Shown here one piece after another: positions 34,467 through 46,619 of a DNA stretch of 64,000 nucleotides (its first letter is position 1; the number at the start of each line of letters is the position of its first letter). The notes under the pieces are model-generated. The model ran no database searches. It saw only the letters and a list, made by a program, of their open reading frames with translations, and had not been told where the DNA came from. The position numbers were made by a program, and so were the translations under genes. The DNA comes from Boesenbergia rotunda (Eukaryota > Streptophyta > Magnoliopsida > Zingiberales > Zingiberaceae). The stretch covers positions 316,198 to 380,197 of the forward strand of contig JAGFNQ010001187.1 of NCBI GenBank assembly GCA_024364735.1, read 5' to 3'.

Positions 34467-37400
34467 ATGGCGGATGAGAACAAGATCTTAATGATTGATG
34501 AGAAGGAGCCCATCCATTTGGTGAAAGATTGTCAACCAGAGGATGTCTTCTTCTCAGAGATGGAAATGGATCATCGCATGGAGGGTGACAAGGGCGAGGA
34601 AAGTGATGTGATTTTCTCAAGGGAGGCTCCTCTCATTACGAAGAACCCTCCAATTTGCAAAGGCCATAACCGAGGCACTGATATTGGCCGATCTAAAACC
34701 TATGAATTGATTGAAGAATCTGAGGTTCGAAAGAAGGATAAAAATAAGCAGGAAAAGAAACACAGTAGGCAGGATAGAATTGAACTCGGTCGTACGTTTC
34801 AGGGAGCTGTTAGTTCTCAAGATTTAAAGCTCGCCGAGGAACTGATTCTGGTGGCTGATCCACAAAATCTTAATGACATGCTGTGTATAGCATTAGACTC
34901 CATATGGTTCTTGACTACTAGGCAAGAACTGAATGGTATTACAGGTCTGATTAAGAAGATTGTTGCAAATGGAGCAAATGACTTCACAAGGGCAGCCCTC
35001 CGAACTTCGTTTCTTGCTTCATGCGTTTCTGCATGTCAAAGTAGAACAATGAGTTTGGCTGATACGGTGGGCATTATGGCTCAAAGGTAAAAGACCAAGT
35101 CTCTCATAGCTTGTTCGTAGATGTAAATAGTTATTTTTCAATGCTTAATCTCGTCTAATTTCTCTTAGAAAATTTGGCATAGTTCTTGCATTTGGATTGG
35201 TGGACGTTGATGCATAATTACCTGGCTTCCTATTTTCATTTCTTTCTAAGATGAACCATGCTCTCTCCATGGATGGTGAACTAATACTCTTCTTATCCTT
35301 TTTGTCAGGTTGCATGAGCGCCTTCAAGAATGTCATGGCGATGAGGTTTTGAAGGCTGAAGCAAGTGTGAAGGTCCAAAAGTTCACAGAATGGGCCTTGA
35401 AGTGCATAGGCATCCACTCCCGTTGCCAAGATAACAAGGGTAAAACGAATCATTGCACAATTCTTGAAGTCCAACTCCAGTTGTCAGCATTTAGGACCTT
35501 TTTAGATCTTGCTGGCAACAGCCTTACTGGAAAGGATTTTACCGAAGCGTTTGATGCTGCATGTTTCCCTCTTACTCTCTTCTCTAGTTCATTTGACCCT
35601 GGTTGGGCATCTGGAATTCCAGCAACTGTTATACAGGGACTACTAGGGCTGCTTGTTGAGGGCGGTGCAGATAATGTAAACCAATGCTTTCTTGAAGCAT
35701 CAAGATTCGGAAGTACAGAGCTCGTAAGAATTTTGCTGCAGGTAATTATCTAAATCTAGTTTGGTAATTATAATTTTTTAGGTTGTGTTAGCTGCATGGC
35801 AGTGAAACTCTGCATGAAGAACAAAGGTAACATGGTTTGTAGTTTATGTAGAAATCGCTGATACATTTTATCTCCTGAGATAGACCTGTTGCATTCTACC
35901 ATATGGTTGTAGATTGATACCATAATAAAGTAAATTGGAAAGTTATAATGAAGTAGATGAACAATCAATCAGTGTTAGCATAAGGAAGAAATCTCTCTTA
36001 AGATTTGATGGAAAATGTGTAATCCTATCATTAGAAAGAGCTAGAGATGGATGATTTCACAAAGTAAGTTTGGTTGTCGTGAGGTTCTGTCACAAACAGA
36101 GATGATCACCCTGATGAAGGAATGAGTAGAGCTTTCTTGATTAAGGCAACTGCAGATCCCTAACTTTCACTGATTCTCAGATCTGTATTCCACACAACTA
36201 TGATTTTGAGAGTGTAAAATATCGACTCCTCTTTGTCATAGATTATGCATTTGTTGGAATACACCCTAAATATGAAAAGATCAAATCTAAAAACTGAAGC
36301 GAAGATGCTTATAACAGATGCTGCTTTGCACTTTTGACTTTATTTCTTTCGAGTCAATATCTTATTCATACTTTTGTCATCCATTGACTTGTTATGCATG
36401 AAAGCTTACCATCAAGCCTGAATTTAGGACACAAATCCATGAGTACTACTGCCAATCCCAATGCACATGATTAGTAAATTCAATAAATATCTAGACCCAT
36501 TCATGTGATCTCTTCGTGACACTTGGACATCTTTTGAACTCTACAGATTCTGCTTTGCACTTCCTCGTTCTTTCTTTTGAGTTGCATCATATTCATACTT
36601 TTGTTAGCACTGATGTATTAACGCTACTACAAACTGAAAGTTTCGGTGCCAATTTCTTGTGTTATGGTTATGCGAGGCTTGCAGTATTTATGTAACATCT
36701 TAGATGCTTGTTTATGCATTCTGGTATTTTAGAACATACAACGCACTGATAGACTGCAGCAACTACTAGTTTTCTTACTTCAAGTAATCCTGTAATATAG
36801 TTGTTGTTGAAGATTTAGATGAACATGAATCTGTTATACAACTACGTCCATTGTTCCTCAACCTAAATAAAATGTATAAAAAAATTTAATTAAAGTCTGG
36901 TTCAAGCTCTAGTGTTGCTTAAAGTTGCTAAGTTTAGAATGCTTGCAGGACTGATCATTAAAGTCGCTGATAAATCTTCCTAACTGATAGAAGAACATGA
37001 GTTCCCATCTAAATGTTTCCACTGTTCCTTGTTCTCTTAATGCCATTGTTGATAAATAGTCATGCATCATAGTAACCCAATTGATATAATTGAATGTTTG
37101 CTAGGTTATTGGTCTAAAATTCAACAATTCATTCTGAATTTGAGAACATAAATAAATTAAAAGCATAAATTTTTCCCTGAAAACACATTTTAGAATTGCA
37201 GCATGAAGATTACTAATTACTGAACGGTGATGGTTTTATACTTTTTCTTACTACTGTCTTTGTTTGACCGGTTGAAGCTAACACATCGAGTTGATGTGAT
37301 AAAGTTGATATTTTAAAGTCATATATTCTCCCAAGACGATAATCTAACTTATTTCTCCTATGATCGAGTTTTTTTCGTTAAGCAACAAATGTTATAACAT

Positions 37401-38213
37401 ACATGTTATTGTTCTTCCTCACAGATTGCTCAACGAAACAGCTTGGATGTAGACGTTGATCTTGCCTTAGGTTTCGCATCCCATTACGGTAAAATTGGAA
37501 CCATGGAGTGCTTGGTCGAAGAAGGGAATGCTGGAGCCTTCCTGGGCCCTCTTATGCGAGCTGCTGAGCACGGCTGTGTGCAAGTAGTACAGTGGTTCGT
37601 CGAACGTGGATGTAGGGACATGGAGCTGTGCCTCGCTCTTACTGCTGCTGCTTCTTGCTGCCAGGTCGGCATTGCGGCTTACCTTCTCCCACACATCCCC
37701 CAGCATGTCCTTGCTGCCCTCAGCATTGAGATCCTCAAAGCGGCAGGTGAGAGGAGCAGCGGGTCTCTAGATGGTGTCGCATTCCTTCTCCGCAATGACT
37801 TCCTCGGTGATCCTGCGGCAACATATGCTGTAGCTGACAGCATTGCTAGGTCCTCCGACGAAGCTGTAGCCCCTGATCTGCGAGCATTTCTGAAGGAACA
37901 TTGGTCGGAGGCCGCTTTCAATGAGGGCCTGAATTACGGAGAGAACCACTTCGTAAATTGTATGAGGATTCTTAGAAGGGGTTCTTCACCCATTTGTCTA
38001 ATGGATCTGCCCCCTCCCCTGGTGACTGCAATAGCATTCCTGCCGCTGTATAGAGAGTGTCGGGAGGCGGGCAGCCGATTGTTGCCACAGAAACTGAGAG
38101 GGCAGCTCGTGGAAGCAGCCATCAGGGTCAGCGGTAGGCCAGTCGACAGGAACAGCCAGCCAAGAGAGCTTCTCACAATTTTGGAGGATCACCTTCCTAC
38201 CTTCTTTCTGTAA
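34467..38213 (+). CDS. Ankyrin-type protein, SKIP35-like
   Basis: Three exons (34467-35086, 35309-35741, 37425-38213) with GT..AG borders join in phase to 1842 nt, 613 aa. The ATG at 34467 is the first in frame; upstream in-frame codons are only TTG. The N-terminal 100 residues are charged and low-complexity (KKDKNKQEKKHSRQDR). Then comes FQGAVSSQDLKLAEELI, a segment ending QSRTMSLADTVGIMAQR, an all-helical middle, and ankyrin-like units in exon 3 (GKIGTMECLVEEGNAGAFLGPLMRAAEHGCVQVVQWFVERGC). The closest family I recognise is the Arabidopsis SKP1-interacting partner SKIP35, thought to work with SCF ubiquitin ligases; I could not run an alignment. The second intron is 1,683 bp and holds nothing obvious. 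Confidence 0.8.
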
Positions 38214-39012
38214 CTTGGATCGTCGCATCTCCTGTTAATTGGTAAATTGGCGATAGAACAAGGATCTGAAAGGACAGTAAATGACTCTGCATCTAGAGTT
38301 GCATTGCCGCCGATGATGTCCAGATCATTTTACGTAGGAAAGTTGCACATCAGAGTAGTTTCGGGCACGGTTGTTTCAACCTCTTCGCAATGCACATGGG
38401 GGCATTGTATCGCCTGTTTTGGAAATAATGTGTGGGTTTTACTTAGGAAGTTTAGTGTCGATATGTGTTTCAAATGTGTTGCTTGGTACCCCACTACTTG
38501 GAGTTTGAGTATCGAATTCATTGGGTAGTAGTTTTTGGACATGTTTTGCAATGCCTTTGCGGTTCTCTAGCAAATTGTCTTCCTCAAACTGATGAGATCG
38601 GATATACAAAAGGAGTCGGTTGGCGCAAAAAGCTTTCCGGAGAAGTGAAATTTAGGATGTTCATCGGGCATTGATATTGTTCGAGCCAAAAACAAAGCAA
38701 ATGGATTTGAGTAGTGTTGAATTCAACCTATTTCCATATGAGAGTAATAGAACCAAAAGAAACCTCCATTTTCATTTGCTAAACTAAACTCTAAAGAGAA
38801 GTAGATGATACATTCATTATCATCATTAGATCACCATGACAAATTTGCAGTTTCGACATTAGATATAAGATTAAGAACAATCTCCTTCATTTGACACTTC
38901 CAGATGCTTTAGAAAGCAATGCAAAACATCTAGTTGAACTGTTTGTACCACTTAGAACTGTGATCAAGAGTCACAGATCAATGCAAAATGATCAGCAAAC
39001 TCTTTGAAATTT
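38214..39012. other. Convergent spacer between SKIP35-like and ARGOS-like genes
   Basis: It should contain the 3' UTRs of both genes, which point toward each other. Short frames on either strand have no domain. No repeat was noticed. Confidence 0.5.
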
Positions 39013-39285
39013 TCATTCGCAAGGGGACGCGATCTTTCTTACATCCGAAGGCATGAAGGCCAAGATCATGAGCAAAACCAGTATGCCAATTGGAAGCAAT
39101 AGGACGGCGAGTGGAGGCGGCGGCAGCGCGGGCAGTATAAGTGGGAGTATCAACAATGAAGCAGTGAGGCAGAGAAGTACCAGAAATGACTCTGTATTGA
39201 AGTAGCATTTGGAAGAGGACAAGCCTCTTTCGCTCGGTTCGCGCGGTTTTAAGGAGGAGCTCTTCTTCTTTGATCTGCCTTCCAT
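39013..39285 (-). CDS. ARGOS/OSR-family organ-size protein
   Basis: A 90-aa protein starting MEGRSKKKSS at 39285. An in-frame GTG lies 12 bases upstream, but the ATG is the likely start. The N-terminus is basic and Ser-rich. Then come two hydrophobic segments (FLVLLCLTASLLILPLIL at about 34-51 and AVLLLPIGILVLLMILAFM at about 60-78), separated by the proline-rich turn PALPPPP (about 52-58). This two-helix LPxLPPPP arrangement defines the OSR domain of ARGOS, ARGOS-LIKE and OSR proteins. Family members are small ER-membrane proteins that promote organ growth and dampen ethylene signalling. Short length and an intronless coding region are normal for the family. Confidence 0.88.
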   Translation of the reverse strand: MEGRSKKKSSSLKPREPSERGLSSSKCYFNTESFLVLLCLTASLLILPLILPALPPPPLAVLLLPIGILVLLMILAFMPSDVRKIASPCE

Positions 39286-41929
39286 TGGACTCAACACTTT
39301 GTGCTCATGGATCTGTTCAATGATTGTTCTTGATCTTCAGGACAAGATTTGATCAAGCTGAAAACTGAGAGGAAACCTTTTGAGAGAGTTAGCAAAACAA
39401 CAACATATTGCAAGAACAGAATGGTAAAAAAAAAATGCATTCATATGGAATGAAAAACTACATGCCTTTCCCTATCCTAAGAGCACAGGAGACTGAATTC
39501 CCTACTCAATTGAAACCCAGTTACTGAAACAACATCCACTACAAAGAAGAGCATGAAGAGACAACCAGTATCAACTTTACTGTAAAGAATAAGGCACAAG
39601 ATCAGTTCACTTTATATGAGGCTTCAGATTTGAAAAGACAACGCAGGAGATGCCCGTCTTTAGAGAAGACACAACCAAATCAAATATGCTTCTGCTACAA
39701 TGAATTTGTTGTGTTTAGTGGAAGCATAACCAGATACATTGCACCCTTCCTAATAAATAAGGAAGTAATTCAAGAGGGAGTAAAACTGAGCAAGCTCCAT
39801 CTGTTTGAGGAAATAAACCACACAGAGGATCACATTAACTTTTGTCAGTTTTGAGATAAATCCAAAGGAGATGGTGCCAACACATTGTGTGTATCAGTTT
39901 CTTTTCGATGCTCCCAAAGGCCAAAGTTGGTAGGCCAGGTTCCCTTCACCTAGCCATTTCCAGTTGCCTTCACCTAGCCACTGTTTTCTTCTTTGCCCTG
40001 CTGCAAACCCACCACATGCCAATGACCTTCCAGTTTGTGGACCATTTATTATCCCACAATTCCCTTTCACTTGCAACAAATAGTAACACCAAAAACTTGA
40101 CTCATGAACTAGTTCGGCAAAGTGGGAGACTCTGAATTGTTATGTATTCAGCATCCATGATCATGTTCAGGAATATATAAATTAAAGAAAACAACATCAC
40201 TTGCGCATTTCGTCATACACGCTGAGTGCGTCATGCAGGTCAGTCAGTACCTGAGTGAAGCAGCTGTCTTCTTTCCGAAATCAGTAATTTGATTGCTCGA
40301 GCAGGACATGGCCATGTTTGAGCCACGTAGTTGAACAGCGTATCACGGGCACGCATCGGATGTGGAGATATGCCGTGAGCTGAACCTGGTCAGGACAAGG
40401 AGCGAGCTCAGCGTTGGCTCTCATGGCGGAATGCGAAAGCGGGACGCGCTGCATTCAGTGCGGCCGCAGAAAGGCGAGCTTTGTCCTGGTGTTCGGATCA
40501 TCCAACGCCCGGTAGATCCTCCTCCAATGGCGAAAGAAAGTGCGGGCATTGATCGGCCCAGTGTCAACCGCAAGCTGCTGTGCTTTTGAGCAGTTCGGTA
40601 ATTAATTCCGTTTTTATGTTTTTGTTTTAAAATAATTTTGCCCCGGTAACAGTGAAAAACCGGATTTCTTAATTTTTATTTGAATTAACAAATAAATTTT
40701 TATTAATAAATAATTAATTTTAAATATTAAATTGATAAATGATCCTTATAAGTATTTTTTTAAATTTATTTAATATGTTGAATTTAGATTATTAAATTTT
40801 TCATAAATTTCCATTTTTAATTCATCTTTCATTAATCTCCATTCAATTTTTTTACATCACCTTGATGGATTGACAATAGTTTAGTGATATTATTTAAAAA
40901 TGAGTATAATTAAATTTGATATTAATGCATCACAATCAAAATACATATAATTTCACTTTTTACTCAATTTCTTTTATACTCATTTTACTGATGTATACTC
41001 AATTTTACTCTTTTATTCATTCATTAGGATATGCAAAGAATCTATTAGAGTACATGCAAGATCAAATGGCATTGGATTAAACGGATCATTTTAAGATTAA
41101 TTATTTTTAATTAATTTGGACGATACAAATGGATTGTGATTTTAAATATAAAATTGCAGTGTTTTTAAATGGTTGAAAAGTAAAAAAATATTTTTTATTT
41201 TTATTATCCAAACTAGAGTCTTCGTAAAGTTAGAAAAAAATTTATTTCTACACCTGATATATACAAACTTTCCTACTTTAACCCACTAATACATATAGAT
41301 TTACCTAATTATCCTATTTTTAATAGATATAAAAAAAATCTAAAAGAAAATATAATTTTTATTAAATTTAGTAAATTTTAATTAGAATTTAGTATATTTA
41401 CTATCAAATTAAGTATGACTCTTTTCTCATTTATAACAAAAGTCTTAATTATTTTTTATAGAAAAAATATTCAAAAGGAGGTATAATTCTTCCTAAATTC
41501 AATATCATTTAATTATGTTAAAGTATATTTTCTATACGATTAAGCACGAATCTTTTTTCCTTTGACAAATTGATTCGGAGCTCAACCAATGGATTGACTT
41601 TGGCTGAATCAATGAGATGATTATAATTAAATGATGTTGAATTTATGATAAATTATATTTTATTTTAGATTTTTTTACTTAAAAATAAATATAATTAGGT
41701 AAATCAAAATGCATTAGAGATTTGAAATAATTAAATAAAAGTTTATATGTATGAAGTGAGAATAAATTTTTTGTGATGGGGATCGAGGAGAAAGTTAAAT
41801 TTGGTGTTAAAGCTTTTAGCGCAATATAGGGTTGAAACTATTATAGTAAATTTTAACTAAAACTACTCCAAAATATTTAAAATGGGTAAATAATTATAGT
41901 TAAAGTTATTTTATATATACGGCTAGTAC
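39286..41929. other. Upstream region of ARGOS-like gene and AT-rich spacer
   Basis: The part nearest 39286 should contain the ARGOS promoter and 5' UTR. A GC-rich island at about 40280-40600 contains a 75-aa frame (40362-40589, +) with no recognised domain. From 40600 on the DNA is AT-rich and includes, at about 41230-41840, an inverted counterpart of the repeat at 27440-27980. No gene can be supported. Confidence 0.45.
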
Positions 41930-41930
41930 A

Positions 41931-42653
41931 TCCTTATAAAGGTGATTATGAGTGGCATCTGATCTAGCCAACATACGCAAATAATTTTAAAATTTTTTAA
42001 TTCTCTCCTACATACAAAGGCGATTCTCTTTTCTGCATGCAAAGCATGTTCTCTCATGTATGCTAACTCCACTTATGGAGTTGGTTTGAAAAATCCAACT
42101 TCACTAAATGAAACTGGTTTGAAAAAATCAACTCCATAAAGTAGAGCTGATTTTATTTAGCTCCACCAAGTAAAGCTAGTTTCAAAATCAACTCCACTTG
42201 GTAAAGTCGGTTTGAAAAAATTAGTTCATCCTGGTTTGAAAAAATCAGCTCCATTTGGTAGAGCTGGTTTGAAAAAACCAGCTCCACATCGGCTCCATTT
42301 CGTGGAGTTGATTTTTCAATAAGTGGAGCTGATTTTTCAAACCAGCTTCATTTGTGGAACTGATTTTTTCAAACCATCTCCACTTAGTGGAATTGATTTA
42401 CATGCAAGAGAGAGAAGTAGTTTTGCATGGAGAAAAAAGAATTGTCTTTGTCTTTATATGTAGGAGAGAGATTAAAATTTTTTAACTTAGTGGAATTGAT
42501 TTACATGTAAGAGAGAGAAGTAGTTTTGCATGGAGAAAAAAGAATTGTCTTTGTCTTTATATGTAGGAGAGAGATTAAAATTTTTTAAAGCTACGTATGT
42601 GTGCTGGCTAGGTCAGATGTTGTCCATGATCGCTTTTATAAGGGTGTGCATGT
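41931..42653. mobile_element. Fold-back MITE with long terminal inverted repeats
   Basis: The left end (CATCCTTATAAAGGTGATTATG.., then ATCTGATCTAGCCA) and the reverse complement of the right end (CACCCTTATAAAAGCGATCATG.., then ATCTGACCTAGCCA) match imperfectly over more than 100 bases. The inner part is a string of inverted and direct GGTTTGAAAAA / AGCTCCA words. No coding sequence is present. A 103-bp direct duplication lies at 42383-42485 and 42486-42588. The target duplication is not clear because (AT)n follows directly. Confidence 0.7.
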
Positions 42654-42679
42654 TATATATATATATATATATATATATA
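42654..42679. repeat. (AT)n microsatellite, insertion site of the outer Tat element
   Basis: A pure AT run ends directly at the first base of the LTR at 42680. A short TATATAT also follows the far LTR at about 61155, in keeping with insertion into an AT tract. Confidence 0.8.
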
Positions 42680-43486
42680 TGATTGAGATGTTAGCCAAAG
42701 GCAGATACGTGATTCAAGGAGGCTACGTGGCGTGACAACACCGGCAGGAGAGAAGTGCCCGAGACCATCTCAGGAGAGCAGTGCCTGAGTCCAACTCGGA
42801 AGAAAAATGTTCGAGGTCATCTCGGGAGAAAAATGCCCGAGGTCATCTCGGGAGAAAAGTGCCCGAGGTCATCTTAGGAGAAAAGCTCAACCGAGTGCTA
42901 GGCCTCGATCAATCTATCACTCGGGATCTCATTCATAAAGTTGCTAAACAGCTTTGGAGTATTGGCAGAGCATTAGTGACGAAAGGAGAGAACAACCTAG
43001 AATAATGGTAAACTTAATATACGTGGCGACGGTTACAAGCACCCCCTGCGTAGGACAGTTGGCAGGTGATTATGACCCATAACGCATGATGATATTGGTG
43101 AACTTAATATGCCCAGCGGCAGTTACCAGCGTCCCCTGTGTATGACAGTTGGTAGGCCAGTACATCCCGTAATTCATGAAAATAGAGGAGGCAGTTACAA
43201 TAACATCTAAGGGCTCGAAGAGAGAGGAATAATGACTCTATAAGGTGCTTAGGTACCTAGGTAAAGAGGTCTAATTCTCTTAACTCTAAATAATTTACTT
43301 CCTTGCTTCTCTCCTATTTTGAAAGGCTTCTGACTTGAGCGTCGGGAGGGCTCCGGCGAAACTCCTTCCGATGTGTCCCTTTAACGCTTGTATTAATTTC
43401 GCAGGCTTAGACGCCCCCTCGTCTTCACCCAAGGCTGCACCACCGGGACTTGTTATCCACGTCATTCACTTCCAGAATAATTTAGC
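42680..43486 (+). repeat. 5' LTR of the outer Tat element
   Basis: It starts TGATTGAGATGTTAGCC and ends shortly before GCGCCGTCTGTGG. Five copies of a unit of about 25 bases (GCCCGAGGTCATCTCGGGAG and variants) lie at 42757-42885; the 3' LTR has two. The right border is uncertain by about 10 bases. Confidence 0.75.
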
Positions 43487-43530
43487 GCCGTCTGTGGAAA
43501 CATTGTCTAAGTACCAGAAGGAAGACTTTG

Positions 43531-44617
43531 ATGGCAGAATTGGAAGGACAACCAATCACTTTGACAAGGGAAGAACAAGATCGCCTAATCGTCAACATCG
43601 TTTGAGGGGAAAAAAACGCCATTCGAGGGGCACAAGAGCAGCATCAAATCAAACAAGCTGCCTCTCAAAGAACAATCTTGTAGGCTCAGCATGCATCTGC
43701 ATCATATGTCTGTAATCGAAGATCCATGTCGCCTCTAGGCGTGCCCATGACTATGGCCCCAGGGGATCGACGAGACTCCATTGGAGACCTGGAGAAAGCG
43801 CAGACAGCCGCTTCCAGCACCCTGCACAGAAAAGAAGGGCAAGGAAGGAGTGAATATGTAAAGGTTATCCCGAAGTCCATTTCCTCGCCATTCATCCAGG
43901 ATATTGTGAACAATCCCATGCCCAAGCAGTTTCGAGGCCCAGGAATTGCTGAATATGATGGGAAAATAGATCCCGAGAATCATATTTGCAAGTTTGAGAA
44001 TGCGAGTATATTGTACCAATATACAGATGGTGTGAAGTGTCAGGTGTTTTTGAATACTTTGTTGGAAGCAGTGCAGTGATAGTTTCAAAGGCTGCCAAAT
44101 GATTTCATAAACTCCTTTCTATAGTTTAAAATCATCTTCTTGCACCACTTCGCCAATAGTCGGCGATATCAGAAGACAACGCTTAACCTTTTCTCTCTGA
44201 AGCAGAAGAGTAAGGAGTCGTTAAAGAATTATATACAACGGTTCAATCGGGTGGCTCAGGATATGCCAAATGACACTTTGGAAATTCTTGTCAGCACCTT
44301 TACGCAAGGGCTTGCTGAAGGGGACTTCTTCTGGTTCCTCGTGAAAAAACCATCGACCAACTTTGATGATATATTGGGGTGGTCAGTTAAACACGTCAAC
44401 GTGGAGGAAGTATAACACGCCCGTCGAAAGGACTCGGGAGGCGCCCCTATTCAAATCTCGATACAATCAGGGAGAAAAGAGCCACCTGCTCCTGCCCGGA
44501 CGAAGGATTCCCGCTCAGGAAAAAGTCACTGGGACAATAAGAATAAGTAGGTAGAAACGGTGGACACTGAAGTACCACCACGACTGGAGAAGTATTGCGA
44601 CTTTCATGCCAGTTCTA
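43531..44617 (+). pseudogene. Decayed gag of the outer Tat element
   Basis: It opens MAELEGQPITLTREEQDRL and soon meets a stop. Later pieces match the gag of the second element at 54849: YDGKIDPENHICKFENASILYQYTDGVKCQVFLNTL, then a TAG/TGA-broken stretch at 44074-44100, then RRYQKTTLNLFSLKQKSKESLKNYIQRFNRVAQDMP. The frame ends at the insertion point of a copia LTR, just after a zinc-knuckle-like CDFH. It is not functional. Confidence 0.88.
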
Positions 44618-46532
44618 TGTTGGGGCAATCGACCCAAGTATGATCTGGAGGATCATGGTTTTGATGTGTGTAGTCAATATGGTTAAGTAAGGGTTTGTTG
44701 TTGGACTAACGTGTATGTGAGTGTGCAGGTTTGCAGGTACACATGGACTTGGTTGATGTCTTCAGGTGAAGGGTGGCATGGAGACAAGCTGGAGGCTTGT
44801 GTGCGCATTCAAGGGACCATGGGCAGAGACGATGAGCCGAGGGATGCGGAATTCGAGGCATGCATGAAGGATAGCATGGAGGCAAGCTGGAGGCTTGTAT
44901 GCACATCCGAGGGACGGGAGCCGAAGACGAAGAGGGCGTGAAGACAATAGATCGAGACTGCAGATTGAAGAGTCGACCAGGTCATGAGAGTCCGAGTGTG
45001 AGTGTTTGTACTCAGGGGCTAAGTCGGAAGGGTTCGAGTGCGGAGAGAAATATACTCGAGGAGTGTAACCCTAGGCTTAGTAAAGGACCAGTCGACTGCT
45101 CTGGGAGCAGTCAACTGCTAAGGGTTGGCTGATTCGAACGTTGGGTGTAACGGTCGAATCTGAGTGGGACCAGTCGACTGCCCCAGGGGCAGTCGACTGG
45201 TAGCGGCCAGTTTAGACTCGAGCTCTATTTAAAGGAGCTCGTTTCATGCTGAAGGATCGTCTAGGCATGCTAGAAGGGGGGTGGATAACACTTTTCGGAT
45301 CTTTCTTGTACCTACGTTGTTAGTTGCACAGCAGAAACAATAATAAAGAAAACAAACAACGCTAACAAACCGCTTTTACTTGGTATCCACCCCGGCCGGG
45401 TGACTAATCCAAGAATCCGTCAGTGGATCACTCCCCGAATAACCTCCGGCTAGCTCTCGTCGCTCCTTGTGGGTGGAGAAACCTCGCCACAAACTCTTCG
45501 ACAAATCCCGAGCACAAAGACTACTATCTTGCCTTTAACCAAGACAAGATTCGTCAAACCTTTCAGCCAAGACGAAGTCCCCTTAAATAGAACTAAGCCT
45601 GAAACCCTCGCCACCAGTCGACTGCCCATTTACCAGTCGACTGGTCTAGCCTTAATTGTTAGCCAACGGCTAACCCAACGGCTAGTTTTCGGGGTTACCA
45701 GTCGACTGGTCCAGGCCTGAAAGCATTCTGTGAGTTTTATCAATCGACTGCCCCAATGGCAGTCGATTGCCCCACTCACACACCTAGGGTTTCCCTTCTC
45801 GAGTACACTTCTCTCAGCACTCGACCCTAGGAATTTCCCGAGTACAATCACACAGAACTCGTACCCTCACGACTCGACTGACTCCTCTTCTGCAGCCTCA
45901 ATTGTTGCTTTCACGCCCTCTTCATCTTCGGCTCTCGTTCCTCGGATGCATGCAAGCCTCCAGCTTGCCTCCATGCCATCCTTCACGCATGCCTCGAAGT
46001 CCGTGCCCCTTAGCTCATCGTCCCTGCTGTCCAAAGTCCCTCGGATGCGCACGCAAGCCTCCATCTTGCCTCCATGCCATCCTTCACCGTACTGAGGTCG
46101 TCCAGTCAAGTCCATATGTGTAACCTGTACAACCTGCACACTCAACATACACATATGAGATCACAAGGGTAAACCTAACTTAAACCCTTTGCCCAAACAT
46201 CAAAATACTTGGTCACTCCAGACCACAGATTGCCTCAACACATGCTACTGTTTCTTGGCGAATCTTGCTTGGTCAAAGCTTGTTAGTAGCCTGTTAAAAT
46301 CAGATAGTGTCCAAGTGTTGTGGAGAGGTTTCTCCACCCACAAGGAGCTACGCGATCTACCCGGAGGTGCTCCGGGGAATCATCCACTGACGGATTAGGG
46401 ATCGCCCACCTTACGGGCAGCCCATGGAGTAGAAGTTTATCTCCGAACCACGTAAATTGTGAGTGTCTTTTGTTGTTAGTTTTGTTTTTATTTAATATAT
46501 TCCGCTTGCGCACTAACAACGTAGGTAGAAAG
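44618..46532 (+). mobile_element. Copia-type LTR (GTCGACTG-rich family), split and 3'-truncated
   Basis: The LTR begins TGTTGGGGCAATCG at 44618, carries AGTCGACTGG words at about 45090-45200 and a TATA-like CTATTTAAAGG near 45222. It is interrupted at 45270 by an inverted copy of its own family and resumes at 46241 with the CACCCACAAGGAGCTACG block. The expected last bases (CCCCCTCTAGC..CCCAACA, as at 2770-2797) are missing; the sequence changes at about 46532. Confidence 0.8.
45271..46240 (-). mobile_element. Inverted copia LTR inserted into the same LTR family
   Basis: On the minus strand it begins TGTTGAGGCAATC at 46240, parallel to TGTTGGGGCAATC of the host LTR, and runs through the same AGTCGACTGG-rich and CACAAGGAG blocks to 45271. 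CATGC flanks it on both sides (45266-45270 and 46241-46245), a likely 5-bp target duplication. Its last bases read ..TTCTA, not the usual CA. Confidence 0.8.
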
Positions 46533-46619
46533 GGATCTTTAGCTTTTTTTTTTGGCGTAGTCAGAAGTTCCCCCTGACTCCTCGTCTCTTTTATTCATTT
46601 TTTGTTCCAATCGGCACCC

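Noticed and set aside
39286..39297. Four extra N-terminal residues for the ARGOS-like protein
   Set aside because: The upstream in-frame codon is GTG; the ATG at 39285 is the natural start.
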